From Acidaminococcaceae bacterium (GTDB lineage: Bacteria > Bacillota > Negativicutes > Acidaminococcales > Acidaminococcaceae), in assembly GCA_022653215.1 (NCBI GenBank), contig JALCSJ010000011.1, forward strand, positions 1 through 21,683: a stretch of 21,683 bases of DNA. Direction: 5' to 3'. The notes beneath the pieces are model-generated. The model had not been told where the DNA came from. It saw nothing but the letters and a program-made list of their open reading frames with translations, and did not search any database. Each line of letters opens with the position of its first letter. The stretch's first letter is position 1. Below are positions 7,981 to 14,927 of this stretch, piece after piece. The position numbers were made by a program, and so were the translations under genes.

Positions 7981-8985
7981 TTATTTATTAGTAGTAGATT
8001 GAACAGCAGTAAGAGCTACAGTATCTACGATATCAGGTGCACTGCAGCCTCTGGACAAATCATTGATAGGATGTGCTAAACCTTGCAGTAAAGGACCGTA
8101 GGCATTAGCTCCTGCCAAACGTTGTACCAGTTTATAAGCAATGTTGCCTGCTGCCAAATTCGGGAATATTAAGATGTTGGCATGACCTGCGACTTTAGAG
8201 CTCGGGCATTTCTTTTCTGCTACAGACTTAACTAAAGCAGCATCAGCTTGTAATTCATCATCAAAAGCAAAAGTAACTTTTCTGTCTCTTAGAAGCTTGC
8301 CGGCTTCCTTAACTACATCAATGCTGGGATGAGAAGCAGAACCCTTTGTAGAGAAGGATAACAAAGCAACTTTACCATCCATTCCTAACAGGTTCTTAGC
8401 AGTCTCAACTGCTGATTCACAAGTATCAGCTAATTGCTCAGAAGTAGGTTCAGGAATAACAGAGCAGTCACCAAAGAGCAAAATTTCACCATAGGTGTCT
8501 TGTCTCTCGGTTAATTCCATAACGAATACGGAAGAAACTGTTTTGATGCCAGGTCTGGTTCCGATAATTTGTAAACCGGCTCTGATTACTTGCGCAGTAG
8601 GAGCTGCAGCACCGGATACAACGCCGTCAGCCACTCCCTTACGTACCATCATGGCAGCATAGAAAACAGGAGCCTTAAGCATGGTATCTTTAGCCTGTTC
8701 AAAGGTCATACCTTTTTTGGCTCTTAATTTAGCAAATTCCGTAGCATATTCATCTAAATGCCCGGTTTTTTCCAGTTCCAGTATTTCTACTCCATCCATA
8801 GAAAGACCTAAATCACCGGCAACTCTTTTAATTCTTTCTGCATCACCGATAACAACAGGTTTAGCTAAACCTTGTTTAACGATTTCAGCGGCAGCTTCGA
8901 TGATTCTTTGATCTTGACCTTCAGGCAGAACAATAGTCTTTTGTAACTTTCTTGCTTTTTCTCTAATTTGGACTAACAGACTCAC
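7981..8985 (-). CDS. pta: Phosphate acetyltransferase
   Basis: A 334-residue Pta of the short, single-domain type, converting acetyl-CoA and phosphate to acetyl-phosphate and CoA in the cytosol. Diagnostic stretches are KTIVLPEGQDQRIIEAA near the N-terminus, RKGVADGVVSGAAAPTAQVI, and RPGIKTVSSVFVMEL; the C-terminus has ANILIFPNLAAGNIAYKLVQ and the usual NDLSRGC. I chose the GTG at 8985 over the GTG at 8994, because TAAGGAG (8994-9000) overlaps the upstream GTG and is correctly spaced only for the 8985 start. It has its own promoter and terminator and is monocistronic here; no acetate kinase gene is next to it. A phosphate butyryltransferase is a less likely reading. Confidence 0.95.
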   Translation of the reverse strand: MSLLVQIREKARKLQKTIVLPEGQDQRIIEAAAEIVKQGLAKPVVIGDAERIKRVAGDLGLSMDGVEILELEKTGHLDEYATEFAKLRAKKGMTFEQAKDTMLKAPVFYAAMMVRKGVADGVVSGAAAPTAQVIRAGLQIIGTRPGIKTVSSVFVMELTERQDTYGEILLFGDCSVIPEPTSEQLADTCESAVETAKNLLGMDGKVALLSFSTKGSASHPSIDVVKEAGKLLRDRKVTFAFDDELQADAALVKSVAEKKCPSSKVAGHANILIFPNLAAGNIAYKLVQRLAGANAYGPLLQGLAHPINDLSRGCSAPDIVDTVALTAVQSTTNK

Positions 8986-9037
8986 AATAACCACTCCTTA
9001 AATATAGCGTTTGCGCATAACCTTCAGCGTATCTTTC

Positions 9038-9066
9038 ATTATAACATTACACATTTAGTTTTTCAA
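9038..9066 (-). promoter_or_regulatory. pta promoter
   Basis: On the minus strand TTGAAA (9061-9066), a 17-base spacer, and TATAAT (9038-9043) form a strong sigma-A promoter, leaving a leader of about 45 bases before the GTG start. The -35 abuts the hairpin element at 9071-9135. Confidence 0.75.
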
Positions 9067-9135
9067 TAAAAAGGTCAATGCCCCCTTAGCAAGGATTTCC
9101 CTGCCGGGGGCACTTAGTGCGATTTTTTTGACCTT
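9063..9135 (-). terminator. Nested hairpin, probable terminator after rubredoxin
   Basis: AAGGTCAA (9071-9078) pairs with TTGACCTT (9128-9135). Inside, TGCCCCC (9079-9085) pairs with GGGGGCA (9106-9112), and GCAC-tta-GTGC (9110-9120) gives an alternative small hairpin. On the minus strand the outer stem runs into TTTTTATT (about 9063-9070), as a terminator for rubredoxin would. A second GC-rich inverted repeat (GCGCC-ttt-GGCGC, 9152-9166) follows the rubredoxin stop directly but lacks a T-run on that strand. Confidence 0.6.
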
Positions 9136-9171
9136 ATTACTAATATTTTTAGGCGCCAAAGGCGCTTGTTG

Positions 9172-9333
9172 CTATTCTTCTTTACTAAATTGATCTTTTT
9201 CTACGCCACAGCTTGGGCAGGTCCAATCAGCCGGCAAATCTTCAAAAGCAGTACCGGGAGCAACTCCGTGTTCTGGATCACCTACAGCAGGATCATAAAC
9301 ATAACCGCAAATTCCGCATACATATTTTTCCAT
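9172..9333 (-). CDS. Rubredoxin
   Basis: A 53-residue rubredoxin, a small cytosolic one-electron carrier with one iron held by four cysteines. The two metal-binding knuckles are visible as CGICG (C6 and C9) and CPSCG (C39 and C42), separated by the typical core YVYDPAVGDPEHGVAPGTAF. The ATG at 9333 is chosen over an upstream in-frame start at 9369 because GAGG lies eight bases before it and the protein then has the standard rubredoxin length. It has its own promoter. In anaerobes, rubredoxin usually feeds electrons to peroxide- or oxygen-reducing enzymes (rubrerythrin, flavodiiron protein); no such partner is in this window. Confidence 0.96.
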   Translation of the reverse strand: MEKYVCGICGYVYDPAVGDPEHGVAPGTAFEDLPADWTCPSCGVEKDQFSKEE

Positions 9334-9364
9334 ATTCAATACCTCGCTTTTATTTTGTTGACTA

Positions 9365-9422
9365 AACAATAATTGTTATCATTTAGTACTTATATTTTAG
9401 CAAACTATAAGTTAAATTGCAA
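9365..9422 (-). promoter_or_regulatory. Rubredoxin promoter with downstream palindrome
   Basis: On the minus strand TTGCAA (9417-9422), a 17-base spacer and TAAAAT (9394-9399) make a good promoter. Shortly after the expected start lies a perfect AT-rich palindrome, AACAAT-a-ATTGTT (9365-9377), flanked by GATAA. This position and composition would suit a PerR/Fur-type operator, but it does not match either consensus closely, and it could also be a leader hairpin. Confidence 0.5.
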
Positions 9423-9440
9423 GTGACAAATTCACAACTC

Positions 9441-10073
9441 TTATCCTATAATTTCTTTAACAGCTGCTTTTAGTTCTCTAGTGGTTTGCCCAGGGTCCTT
9501 AGCTTCCATAATATTGGAAACTACGCAAATACCTGCAATGCCACTGCCCTTAAGCACACCTATGTTTTCTTTTTTGAGACCGCCGATAGCATTTACCGGA
9601 ATAGGCACTGCCTCACAAATATCTTTTAAATGGTCTATAGATGTGATAACAGTAATAACTTTTGTTTTGGTAGGATAAATAGCGCCCACTCCAAGATAAT
9701 CTGCTCCTTGCTCATAAGCCTCTACAGCTTGAGGAACAGTTTTGGCCGTAGCTCCCACAATCTTGTCCGGACCCAAAAGCTGTCTGGCCACATTAACAGG
9801 AATATCGCTTTGTCCCACATGAACACCGGCACAGCCGCAGGCCATGGCTACATCTACTCTGTCATCGATTAAAAGAGGAATGTTATATTTATCTGTTACA
9901 GCCTTAGCTGCCTGAGCCAAATGGAGATATTCCCTGCCGCCCCGCTCTTTTTCCCTGAGCTGTACTAAGGTAACTCCGGCCGCACAAGCCTCTTCCAAAA
10001 TACGCAAAAATTCTTCTTCACTTCTGCCTGTACTGTTAGTCACTAAATAAAGCGTCGTATCAATTTTTCTCAT
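9441..10073 (-). CDS. thiE: Thiamine-phosphate synthase
   Basis: A 210-residue ThiE (TIM-barrel) joining HMP-pyrophosphate and thiazole phosphate to give thiamine phosphate. Visible family signatures are LYLVTNS at the N-terminus, VTLVQLREKE, PLLIDDRVDVA, GVHVGQSDIPV, and the thiazole/phosphate loop region DYLGVGAIYPTKTK and VNAIGGL. The GATAKT stretch replaces the more usual G-x-S-x-H/T segment, a common kind of variation. Its ATG overlaps the thiM stop by four bases (ATGA), so it is the last gene of the thiW-thiM-thiE operon. No thiD or thiC is next to it, so HMP-pyrophosphate must be supplied from elsewhere in the genome. Confidence 0.95.
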   Translation of the reverse strand: MRKIDTTLYLVTNSTGRSEEEFLRILEEACAAGVTLVQLREKERGGREYLHLAQAAKAVTDKYNIPLLIDDRVDVAMACGCAGVHVGQSDIPVNVARQLLGPDKIVGATAKTVPQAVEAYEQGADYLGVGAIYPTKTKVITVITSIDHLKDICEAVPIPVNAIGGLKKENIGVLKGSGIAGICVVSNIMEAKDPGQTTRELKAAVKEIIG

Positions 10074-10867
10074 TTTACCTTCTCAACTTTCCCTAAATTA
10101 AAATCTGCTTCGGACAACTGCCAAATACTATCAAAAAGAGCCATATGAAAACTTCCCGGGCCTTGGGCAACCTTTGCAGCTTTTTCTCCTGCCAGTCCCA
10201 TGGCCACCGCAGCATTAACTGCTGCCGTTAAAGGATCTGTCACCGCCAGATAAGTACTTACCACTGCTCCCAGCATACAGCCTGTCCCGGTTAAATTTCC
10301 CATCATAGGATCACCGTTAGCGGCAGTATAAATATGCTGCCGGTTGCCAATAACATCAACGGCCCCACTGGCAAGAACAGTGGTTTTAAACTGTTGGGCT
10401 AACATGCCAACATTGTCAATCGTATCTCCCAGGTTTTTGTCTTCGGGACGAGTGTCTACTCCGTCCGTTGTAATATTATGACATAAGGCTTTAATCTCAC
10501 TGTAATTCCCCTTGATTACAGATATTTTGTAATCACGAAGCAAGTTATCTACAAACCTTCTGCGTAGCTTAGAACACCCAACTCCCACCAAATCCAACAT
10601 GGCAGGGACATTACACTCATTAGCAGTTTTTAAAGAAATGGGCATGCTCTTTAAATGAGCATCTGTCAGATTCCCGATATTAAGCATGAGAGCTTTGGCA
10701 TTAGCGGTTACTTCCGCTACTTCTTCCGGGTGTTCAACCATAATAGGACGTCCACCCAAGCATAAGATAATATTGGCACAGTCGTTAATAGAAATAGCAT
10801 TGGTAATGGAATGAATCAGCGGTCTTGCGGTCAGGAGTTTGTTTTTTAGAGCAATTATATTATCCAT
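10070..10867 (-). CDS. thiM: Hydroxyethylthiazole kinase
   Basis: A 265-residue ThiM of the ribokinase-like fold, phosphorylating 4-methyl-5-(2-hydroxyethyl)thiazole for thiamine salvage. Signature stretches are PLIHSITNAISINDCANIIL near the N-terminus, GGRPIMVEHPEEV, the GNYSEIKAL region, and the nucleotide/anion-hole motif GNLTGTGCMLGA with its catalytic cysteine. The start has AAAGGTGG upstream, and the gene lies 16 bases after thiW. Together with ThiW upstream this is a transport-and-kinase pair for the thiazole precursor, feeding ThiE directly downstream. Confidence 0.95.
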   Translation of the reverse strand: MDNIIALKNKLLTARPLIHSITNAISINDCANIILCLGGRPIMVEHPEEVAEVTANAKALMLNIGNLTDAHLKSMPISLKTANECNVPAMLDLVGVGCSKLRRRFVDNLLRDYKISVIKGNYSEIKALCHNITTDGVDTRPEDKNLGDTIDNVGMLAQQFKTTVLASGAVDVIGNRQHIYTAANGDPMMGNLTGTGCMLGAVVSTYLAVTDPLTAAVNAAVAMGLAGEKAAKVAQGPGSFHMALFDSIWQLSEADFNLGKVEKVK

Positions 10868-10883
10868 GTCTTACCACCTTTCT

Positions 10884-11600
10884 TTATTTCGTTGCTAAGC
10901 GTTCCTTAGCAAAATAACCAAGAGCCATAATCAGAAAAATGCCTAAAAGTGCAAAAGGCACAACCTTTGCCCAGGGTGCCGTGATCTTTAAAAGCATCTT
11001 TAAAAGCACTACAGAAACCAAATATGCAATAAAACCAAAGGCCATAATACCTACACAGTTACTCAACAAATCACTGCTCACAGGATAAGTATGAGTACCA
11101 AGAGCTTCCTGCATGCTGCTAAGCTGTCCATTATGAGCCAATGACCTTAAAAACACAAAAGCCAAAGAACCGCCAATCAAGGTTCCGGCAATAAAGGACG
11201 GAATGTAAAAGAACCAGGTCAGTCCGCTTCTGCCTACCAAGTAATACATAACAGGATAAGAAACAATAGCACCGATAATTCCTGTGCCAATTACTTCACC
11301 CAGAAAAGCTGCGATTAATTTACCATGAGACAACCGGTAAAGCATGCCGGACAAAAAAGCGCCAAACACTGCTCCTGTTAAAGCCAAAGGCGGAATACCC
11401 ATGGTGGTCATACGTATAATGCCGATAATCGTGGCAATTAAAAGCGCATACCAAGGTCCCATTAATACTGCGGCAGTAATGTTGATCAAATGTGCCATAG
11501 GACACATTCCTTCTACCCTCAGTAACGGCGAAATGACGACACCAATTGCAATAAGCAAACCAGTCGTCGTCATCTTTAAAAGTTTCATTTTGTTATCCAT
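10884..11600 (-). CDS. thiW: ThiW-type ECF transporter S component (thiazole uptake)
   Basis: A 238-residue, strongly hydrophobic protein with about six membrane segments, of the ThiW family: substrate-binding S components for hydroxyethylthiazole that borrow a shared ECF energising module. The family core is visible in VVISPLLRVEGMCPMAHLIN, MGPWYALLIATIIGIIRM and GIPPLALTGAVFGAFLSG. I chose the ATG at 11600: GGGGAGG is eight bases upstream, whereas the longer in-frame reading from 11633 would begin with a rare TTG inside leader RNA structure. It is the first gene of thiW-thiM-thiE, behind a Thi-box-like leader. The EcfA/EcfT partners are not in the window. Confidence 0.92.
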   Translation of the reverse strand: MDNKMKLLKMTTTGLLIAIGVVISPLLRVEGMCPMAHLINITAAVLMGPWYALLIATIIGIIRMTTMGIPPLALTGAVFGAFLSGMLYRLSHGKLIAAFLGEVIGTGIIGAIVSYPVMYYLVGRSGLTWFFYIPSFIAGTLIGGSLAFVFLRSLAHNGQLSSMQEALGTHTYPVSSDLLSNCVGIMAFGFIAYLVSVVLLKMLLKITAPWAKVVPFALLGIFLIMALGYFAKERLATK

Positions 11601-11608
11601 TTCTACGC

Positions 11609-11755
11609 CCTCCCCGTAATAGATATTACGCAAAGGTTAATGCTATTGCGTAATACGGTCGGTAATGGAAGCAATGCTTCAATACCCTCTCAGCCTATTC
11701 CATAGGCTCCCTCGCAATAGTTTACTGCCTTGAGGAGCTCCCCTCCCGACAGCCA
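11609..11755 (-). promoter_or_regulatory. Thi-box-like (TPP riboswitch-like) leader of thiWME
   Basis: The 170-base leader on the minus strand holds the 5' half of a TPP aptamer: GGGAGCC, a GCCTAT/ATAGGC hairpin and the hallmark GGCTGAGAGG (11686-11695), an extra hairpin (GAAGC/GCTTC), then ACCGACC. The standard 3' half (CCTGATCTGG with GCGxAGGGA) is not found downstream. Instead CTATTGCG (11713-11720) pairs with CGCAATAG (11643-11650) around this core. A mutually exclusive pair is ATTACGCAA (11646-11654) with TTGCGTAAT (11625-11633), and a CGTAAT/ATTACG hairpin (11615-11630) abuts the ribosome site GGGGAGG (11609-11615). There is no T-run, so control of translation is more likely than termination. 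Upstream GCAGTAA...TTGCGAGGGA vaguely recalls the missing half. Confidence 0.6.
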
Positions 11756-11779
11756 TTAAATGGATTTTTTTACATACTT

Positions 11780-11809
11780 ATTTTATACATCTGCCTATTA
11801 CTTTGTCAA
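11780..11809 (-). promoter_or_regulatory. thiWME promoter
   Basis: On the minus strand a consensus TTGACA (11804-11809) precedes TATAAA (11782-11787) by 16 bases, or TAAAAT (11780-11785) by 18. Transcription would start near 11773, giving a leader of about 170 bases that holds the Thi-box-like structure. Confidence 0.75.
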
Positions 11810-11826
11810 GTAACTGCTTAATACAA

Positions 11827-12684
11827 CTATACTAAGCTATTAAAATTACCTATTTTAATTTTACGTTCTTGCAGCACTAACATCACTTCCGGTGAAACAA
11901 TAGCATGGAGCTCTGCCTCATAGTCATGTTCCCACTGAGTCTCCTTGCTTAGAGTTTTGTTATCCACACCGGGATGCATCATGACTTCCGTAGTGCCTTC
12001 CGGCATACTCAGACAAATATGCCGCAATGTAGCAGCATCTACAGCGCCACCTGCTACTAACCCGGCAAAATGGTCAGGCATAACAAAGCCTTTATGTTTG
12101 GCTTTTAAAGCGGCCATCTTAGCCAAAGTCGCTAAGCCTGCCCTGCCAATAAGCTGTCCCACAGAATTAAGCTCGGCTTCTTCAGCCTTAATAGGTGTTC
12201 CGGGAATACGAATAGCTTTAATTCCCGCCTCTGCCGCTAATTGTAAAACAAAATCAATTATACCCGGTAATGTATGCATGTGCTGGTGACTATCCACATG
12301 ACTTATTTTAATGCCTGTATCCTGAACTTTGCGTAGCTGAGCAGTCAGTTCCATTTTAAGTTCCCGCATTTTAATCTGACCAAGAAAATATTTTTTCACA
12401 AAAGTCGTATGTTCCGGCCAAAAAAGACCTTCAGGCGTTACCAGAGAGGGTATTTGTTCCGGCGGCAAAACAGGATTGCCATTGACCATAGTCAGATGTA
12501 TGCCTACTCCTAATTCAGGATGTTCTTTTGCAATGCGAACTGCATCAGCAAAAGCCGCTCCTCCCGGCATTATGGTTGCCGAGCGCAAACACCCTGCATG
12601 CAAACCTTCTTCTACAGCAGCATTCATTAATCTATGTCGTCCGAAATCATCGGCATTTACAATAATTTGCTTCACGTTTTTCAC
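11827..12684 (-). CDS. ChbG/HpnK-family (YdjC-like) carbohydrate deacetylase
   Basis: A 285-residue cytosolic protein of the ChbG/HpnK family, metal-dependent TIM-barrel-like deacetylases acting on N-acetylated sugars. Key motifs are IIVNADDFG (D12-D13 metal/catalytic aspartates), GVGIHLT (H63) and SHVDSHQHMH (H129, H133, H137), as expected for the family. The actual substrate (chitobiose-type, hopanoid-linked or other) cannot be read from the sequence. No hopanoid genes are present here. The start is uncertain: GTG at 12684 gives the complete N-terminus but has only a weak ribosome site, and GTG at 12675 is possible. The gene stands alone, with its own promoter divergent from the secreted protein gene at 12880. 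Confidence 0.88.
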   Translation of the reverse strand: MKNVKQIIVNADDFGRHRLMNAAVEEGLHAGCLRSATIMPGGAAFADAVRIAKEHPELGVGIHLTMVNGNPVLPPEQIPSLVTPEGLFWPEHTTFVKKYFLGQIKMRELKMELTAQLRKVQDTGIKISHVDSHQHMHTLPGIIDFVLQLAAEAGIKAIRIPGTPIKAEEAELNSVGQLIGRAGLATLAKMAALKAKHKGFVMPDHFAGLVAGGAVDAATLRHICLSMPEGTTEVMMHPGVDNKTLSKETQWEHDYEAELHAIVSPEVMLVLQERKIKIGNFNSLV

Positions 12685-12718
12685 ATCCGTATTCTTTTAC
12701 AATATTTGTCCACGGATT

Positions 12719-12747
12719 ATAATACCATTAATGTTCTTTTATTACAA
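12719..12747 (-). promoter_or_regulatory. Possible promoter of the ChbG/HpnK-family gene
   Basis: On the minus strand TTGTAA (12742-12747), a 17-base spacer and TATTAT (12719-12724), with an overlapping TATAAT at 12716-12721. It lies in the 195-base divergent gap between 12684 and 12880. Confidence 0.4.
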
Positions 12748-12830
12748 TAAATTTAGATGTTGCATACATATGTATAAAGAATAATATTTTAGCAAAAAAT
12801 CATCTTATTTTCTCCGCTTTAGCTAAAAAG

Positions 12831-12839
12831 TGGTATAAT
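12831..12839 (+). promoter_or_regulatory. Extended -10 promoter of the secreted PepSY-like gene
   Basis: TGGTATAAT gives an extended -10 about 40 bases before the ATG at 12880. No clear -35 is present at the proper distance. Confidence 0.5.
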
Positions 12840-12879
12840 AATCTAGCAAGTATTTACTAATTTGAAGGGGTGGTTTTTG

Positions 12880-13416
12880 ATGAAATTAAGAAAAATATTA
12901 ATGGTAACCATGGCAGTTTGTGCTTTGACAGTATCTGCAACAGGTTTTGCTGCAACCAAAACAACAGCTCCAACTGTAGCTATGAGCATTAAATCTTCTT
13001 TAAATGCTAAGAATGCTGCTATTGCTGCTGCAAAGCAAGAAGTTCCTGCTGATTGCAACTATTATGGAACCAAGAATGAAGTGAAATTTTATGATGTTAA
13101 GTATCAAAGTCCTTCTGATTTAGCTTACTACAATGTTTTAGTTGACAAAGCTACTGCTAAAATCGACCACATTACCATTAGTGGTTCCAGATTCCCGGGC
13201 AGCGTTACTATCAACAAAACTGTTGCTGATGTAAAAGCTATCATCTTGGCAACTTATCCTGATGCTACTGACATCACTGTTGAAAAGAAAGTTGATACCG
13301 ATAAAGTTTTGACCATTTATGAAGCTACTTTCAAGACTCCTAAGTTCACTGGCATGGCTAAGTTAAATCCTGCTACCGGTGCTTATGGCTACAGAGAATT
13401 AAACTACAAGAAATAG
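12880..13416 (+). CDS. Secreted PepSY-like protein
   Basis: A 178-residue exported protein. A signal peptide is clear: basic MKLRK, a hydrophobic core of about 16 residues, and a likely cleavage after SATGFA. The mature part reads as two tandem PepSY-like alpha/beta units: AAIAAAKQEVPADCNYYG...YYNVLVDKATAKIDHI, and VADVKAIILATYPDATDITVEKK...YEATFKTPKFTGMAKLNPATGAYGYREL, each with the helix, then strands, then V-D/N-x-A-T-G/A turn. Such domains are usually periplasmic or wall-associated and inhibitory or scaffold-like; no catalytic motif is visible. I chose the ATG at 12880 (AAGGGG nine bases upstream); an in-frame ATG at 12862 lacks a ribosome site. The gene uses a narrow set of favoured codons and has its own promoter and strong terminator, suggesting abundant expression. 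Confidence 0.7.
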   Translation: MKLRKILMVTMAVCALTVSATGFAATKTTAPTVAMSIKSSLNAKNAAIAAAKQEVPADCNYYGTKNEVKFYDVKYQSPSDLAYYNVLVDKATAKIDHITISGSRFPGSVTINKTVADVKAIILATYPDATDITVEKKVDTDKVLTIYEATFKTPKFTGMAKLNPATGAYGYRELNYKK

Positions 13417-13425
13417 TTCAAAAGC

Positions 13426-13464
13426 AAAAGCCCTGTTCAAATGAACGGGGCTTTTATTTTTTTT
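13426..13464 (+). terminator. Rho-independent terminator of the PepSY-like gene
   Basis: AAAGCCC-t-GTTC pairs with GAAC-g-GGGCTTT around the loop AAAT, followed by an eight-base T-run. It starts about 10 bases after the stop codon. Confidence 0.9.
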
Positions 13465-13478
13465 CACAAATATATCAT

Positions 13479-13508
13479 TTGACAGAAGAAAACCTACTGG
13501 GCTACAAT
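13479..13508 (+). promoter_or_regulatory. lemA-TPM operon promoter
   Basis: Consensus TTGACA (13479-13484), an 18-base spacer, and TACAAT (13503-13508), about 43 bases before the lemA ATG. Confidence 0.75.
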
Positions 13509-13550
13509 GTATTCGTGGAAAAAGAAAATGTTCTTTAGGAGGACGCTAAC

Positions 13551-14105
13551 ATGAAAAAAGTTTTAATAGGAATTGTTGTAGTAATCGCGCTAATCTGTGT
13601 TGCCCTATTCAGCACTTACAATGGTCTGGTTGCATCTAATGAAAATGTAACAGGCAAGTGGAGCCAGGTAGAAAACCAGTTACAGCGCCGCAGTGATTTG
13701 ATCCCTAATTTAGTCAATACAGTCAAAGGTTATGCCGCTCATGAAACAGAAGTTTTCAAAAATGTTTCCGATGCCAGGGCTAAACTAGCCGGTGCTACTA
13801 CCGTAGCAGATAAAGCTGCTGCCAATGGAGAATTAAGTGGTGCTTTATCCAGATTGTTGGCTATTTCGGAAAATTATCCTCAATTAAAAGCTAATCAGAA
13901 TTTCTCCCAATTGCAAGATGAGTTAGCCGGAACAGAAAATCGTTTGGCCGTAGCCCGCAGAGATTATAACAATGCAGCTCAGAGCTTCAATGCCAAAGTT
14001 AAATCCTTCCCTACTAACATCATAGCAGGAATGTTTGGTTTTGGGCCTCGTGATTATTTCAAGGCTGATGAAGGTGCCAAAGCTGTTCCCAAGGTGAAGT
14101 TTTGA
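13551..14105 (+). CDS. LemA family membrane protein
   Basis: A 184-residue protein of standard LemA length. It has one N-terminal membrane segment (about residues 3-22, VLIGIVVVIALICVALF) and then a helical bundle with the family signature VTGKWSQVENQLQRRSDLIPNLV, followed by VKGYAAHETEVFKNVSDARA. AGGAGG lies eight bases before the ATG. LemA proteins are commonly encoded beside TPM-domain proteins, as here (22-base gap to the next gene), and are thought to act together at the cell envelope, but their biochemical role is not settled. The C-terminal half is typical (RDYNNAAQSFNAKVKSFPTNIIAGMFGF). Confidence 0.95.
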   Translation: MKKVLIGIVVVIALICVALFSTYNGLVASNENVTGKWSQVENQLQRRSDLIPNLVNTVKGYAAHETEVFKNVSDARAKLAGATTVADKAAANGELSGALSRLLAISENYPQLKANQNFSQLQDELAGTENRLAVARRDYNNAAQSFNAKVKSFPTNIIAGMFGFGPRDYFKADEGAKAVPKVKF

Positions 14106-14127
14106 TTAAGTCAGTAAGGAGAATGGC

Positions 14128-14907
14128 ATGAAAAAATATTTGATACTCCTGACGGCAATTCTGCAGTTATGTTTTTTCCTGCCGGTAAAAGCTTTCAGTG
14201 CTCCGAAAATTCCTGCCAAACCCACTACAAGTATTTATGTTCAAGACAAGGCCAAGGTTCTTTCAGCCAGTACCAAAAATACCATTAATGCTTATAGTGC
14301 TGCCTTAGCCGCTAAAACTAAATCCCAAATTGTGGTTGTGACAGTTCCCACTCTGGATGGAGAAGCATTAGAAGATTATTCTTTAAGCATTGTCCGTAAT
14401 TGGGGTATTGGTGATAAAGAAAAAAACAATGGTGTTCTGCTTTTGATTGCCGTAAAAGACAGGAAATCCCGAATTGAAGTAGGCTATGGTCTGGAGGGTG
14501 CTTTGCCGGATGGTCTTACCGGAAGAATTCAAGATCAGTATATGCTTCCCTACTTTCGTAAGGGAGATTATGACAAGGGAATTCTCAATGGTTACAGTGC
14601 CGTATTTAATACAGTACTCAAGGAATACAAGCTTTCTGCCAAGGACCTGAATATGCAGGGCAGAGTTCAGCCTGAACCGGGTAATACTCAAAAAGGCAGT
14701 TTATTTACGCTTTCCAATGGTTTAGTATTATTAATTATTATCATTTTGCTTATTGTCGACAGAATCCTCTTCGGAGGCGCAATTTTCCGTTTTATTTTTT
14801 ATATGCTGCTCTTTAGGGGCGGTGGCCGAGGCGGTGGTGGCGGCTTTGGTGGCGGAGGATTTGGCGGCGGGTCCGGCGGTGGCGGTGGTTCCAGCCGTGA
14901 CTGGTAA
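14128..14907 (+). CDS. TPM domain (YgcG family) membrane protein with glycine-rich tail
   Basis: A 259-residue protein. It has a signal peptide (about 1-25, MKKYLILLTAILQLCFFLPV), a TPM domain (about 35-175) with VYVQDKA-like start, SQIVVVTVPTLDGEALEDYS, NGVLLLIAVKDRKSRIEVGYGLEG and LTGRIQDQYMLPYF, then a hydrophobic anchor of two closely spaced membrane segments (about 191-232), and a very glycine-rich tail ending SSRDW. This order is the classic YgcG/TPM arrangement, with the tail expected in the cytosol. TPM domains of the Psb32 type have phosphatase activity in some members; that has not been shown for this type. It is the second gene of the operon with lemA, and is followed by hairpin element B. 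Confidence 0.93.
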   Translation: MKKYLILLTAILQLCFFLPVKAFSAPKIPAKPTTSIYVQDKAKVLSASTKNTINAYSAALAAKTKSQIVVVTVPTLDGEALEDYSLSIVRNWGIGDKEKNNGVLLLIAVKDRKSRIEVGYGLEGALPDGLTGRIQDQYMLPYFRKGDYDKGILNGYSAVFNTVLKEYKLSAKDLNMQGRVQPEPGNTQKGSLFTLSNGLVLLIIIILLIVDRILFGGAIFRFIFYMLLFRGGGRGGGGGFGGGGFGGGSGGGGGSSRDW

Positions 14908-14927
14908 TAAGTAAAAGCTAGGATTTG

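Noticed and set aside
11945..12289. A 114-codon open frame on the plus strand
   Set aside because: Antisense shadow of the ChbG/HpnK-family gene.
14820..14900. GGC/GGT-rich stretch as a DNA repeat
   Set aside because: It codes for the glycine-rich tail typical of TPM/YgcG proteins and is explained by the protein.
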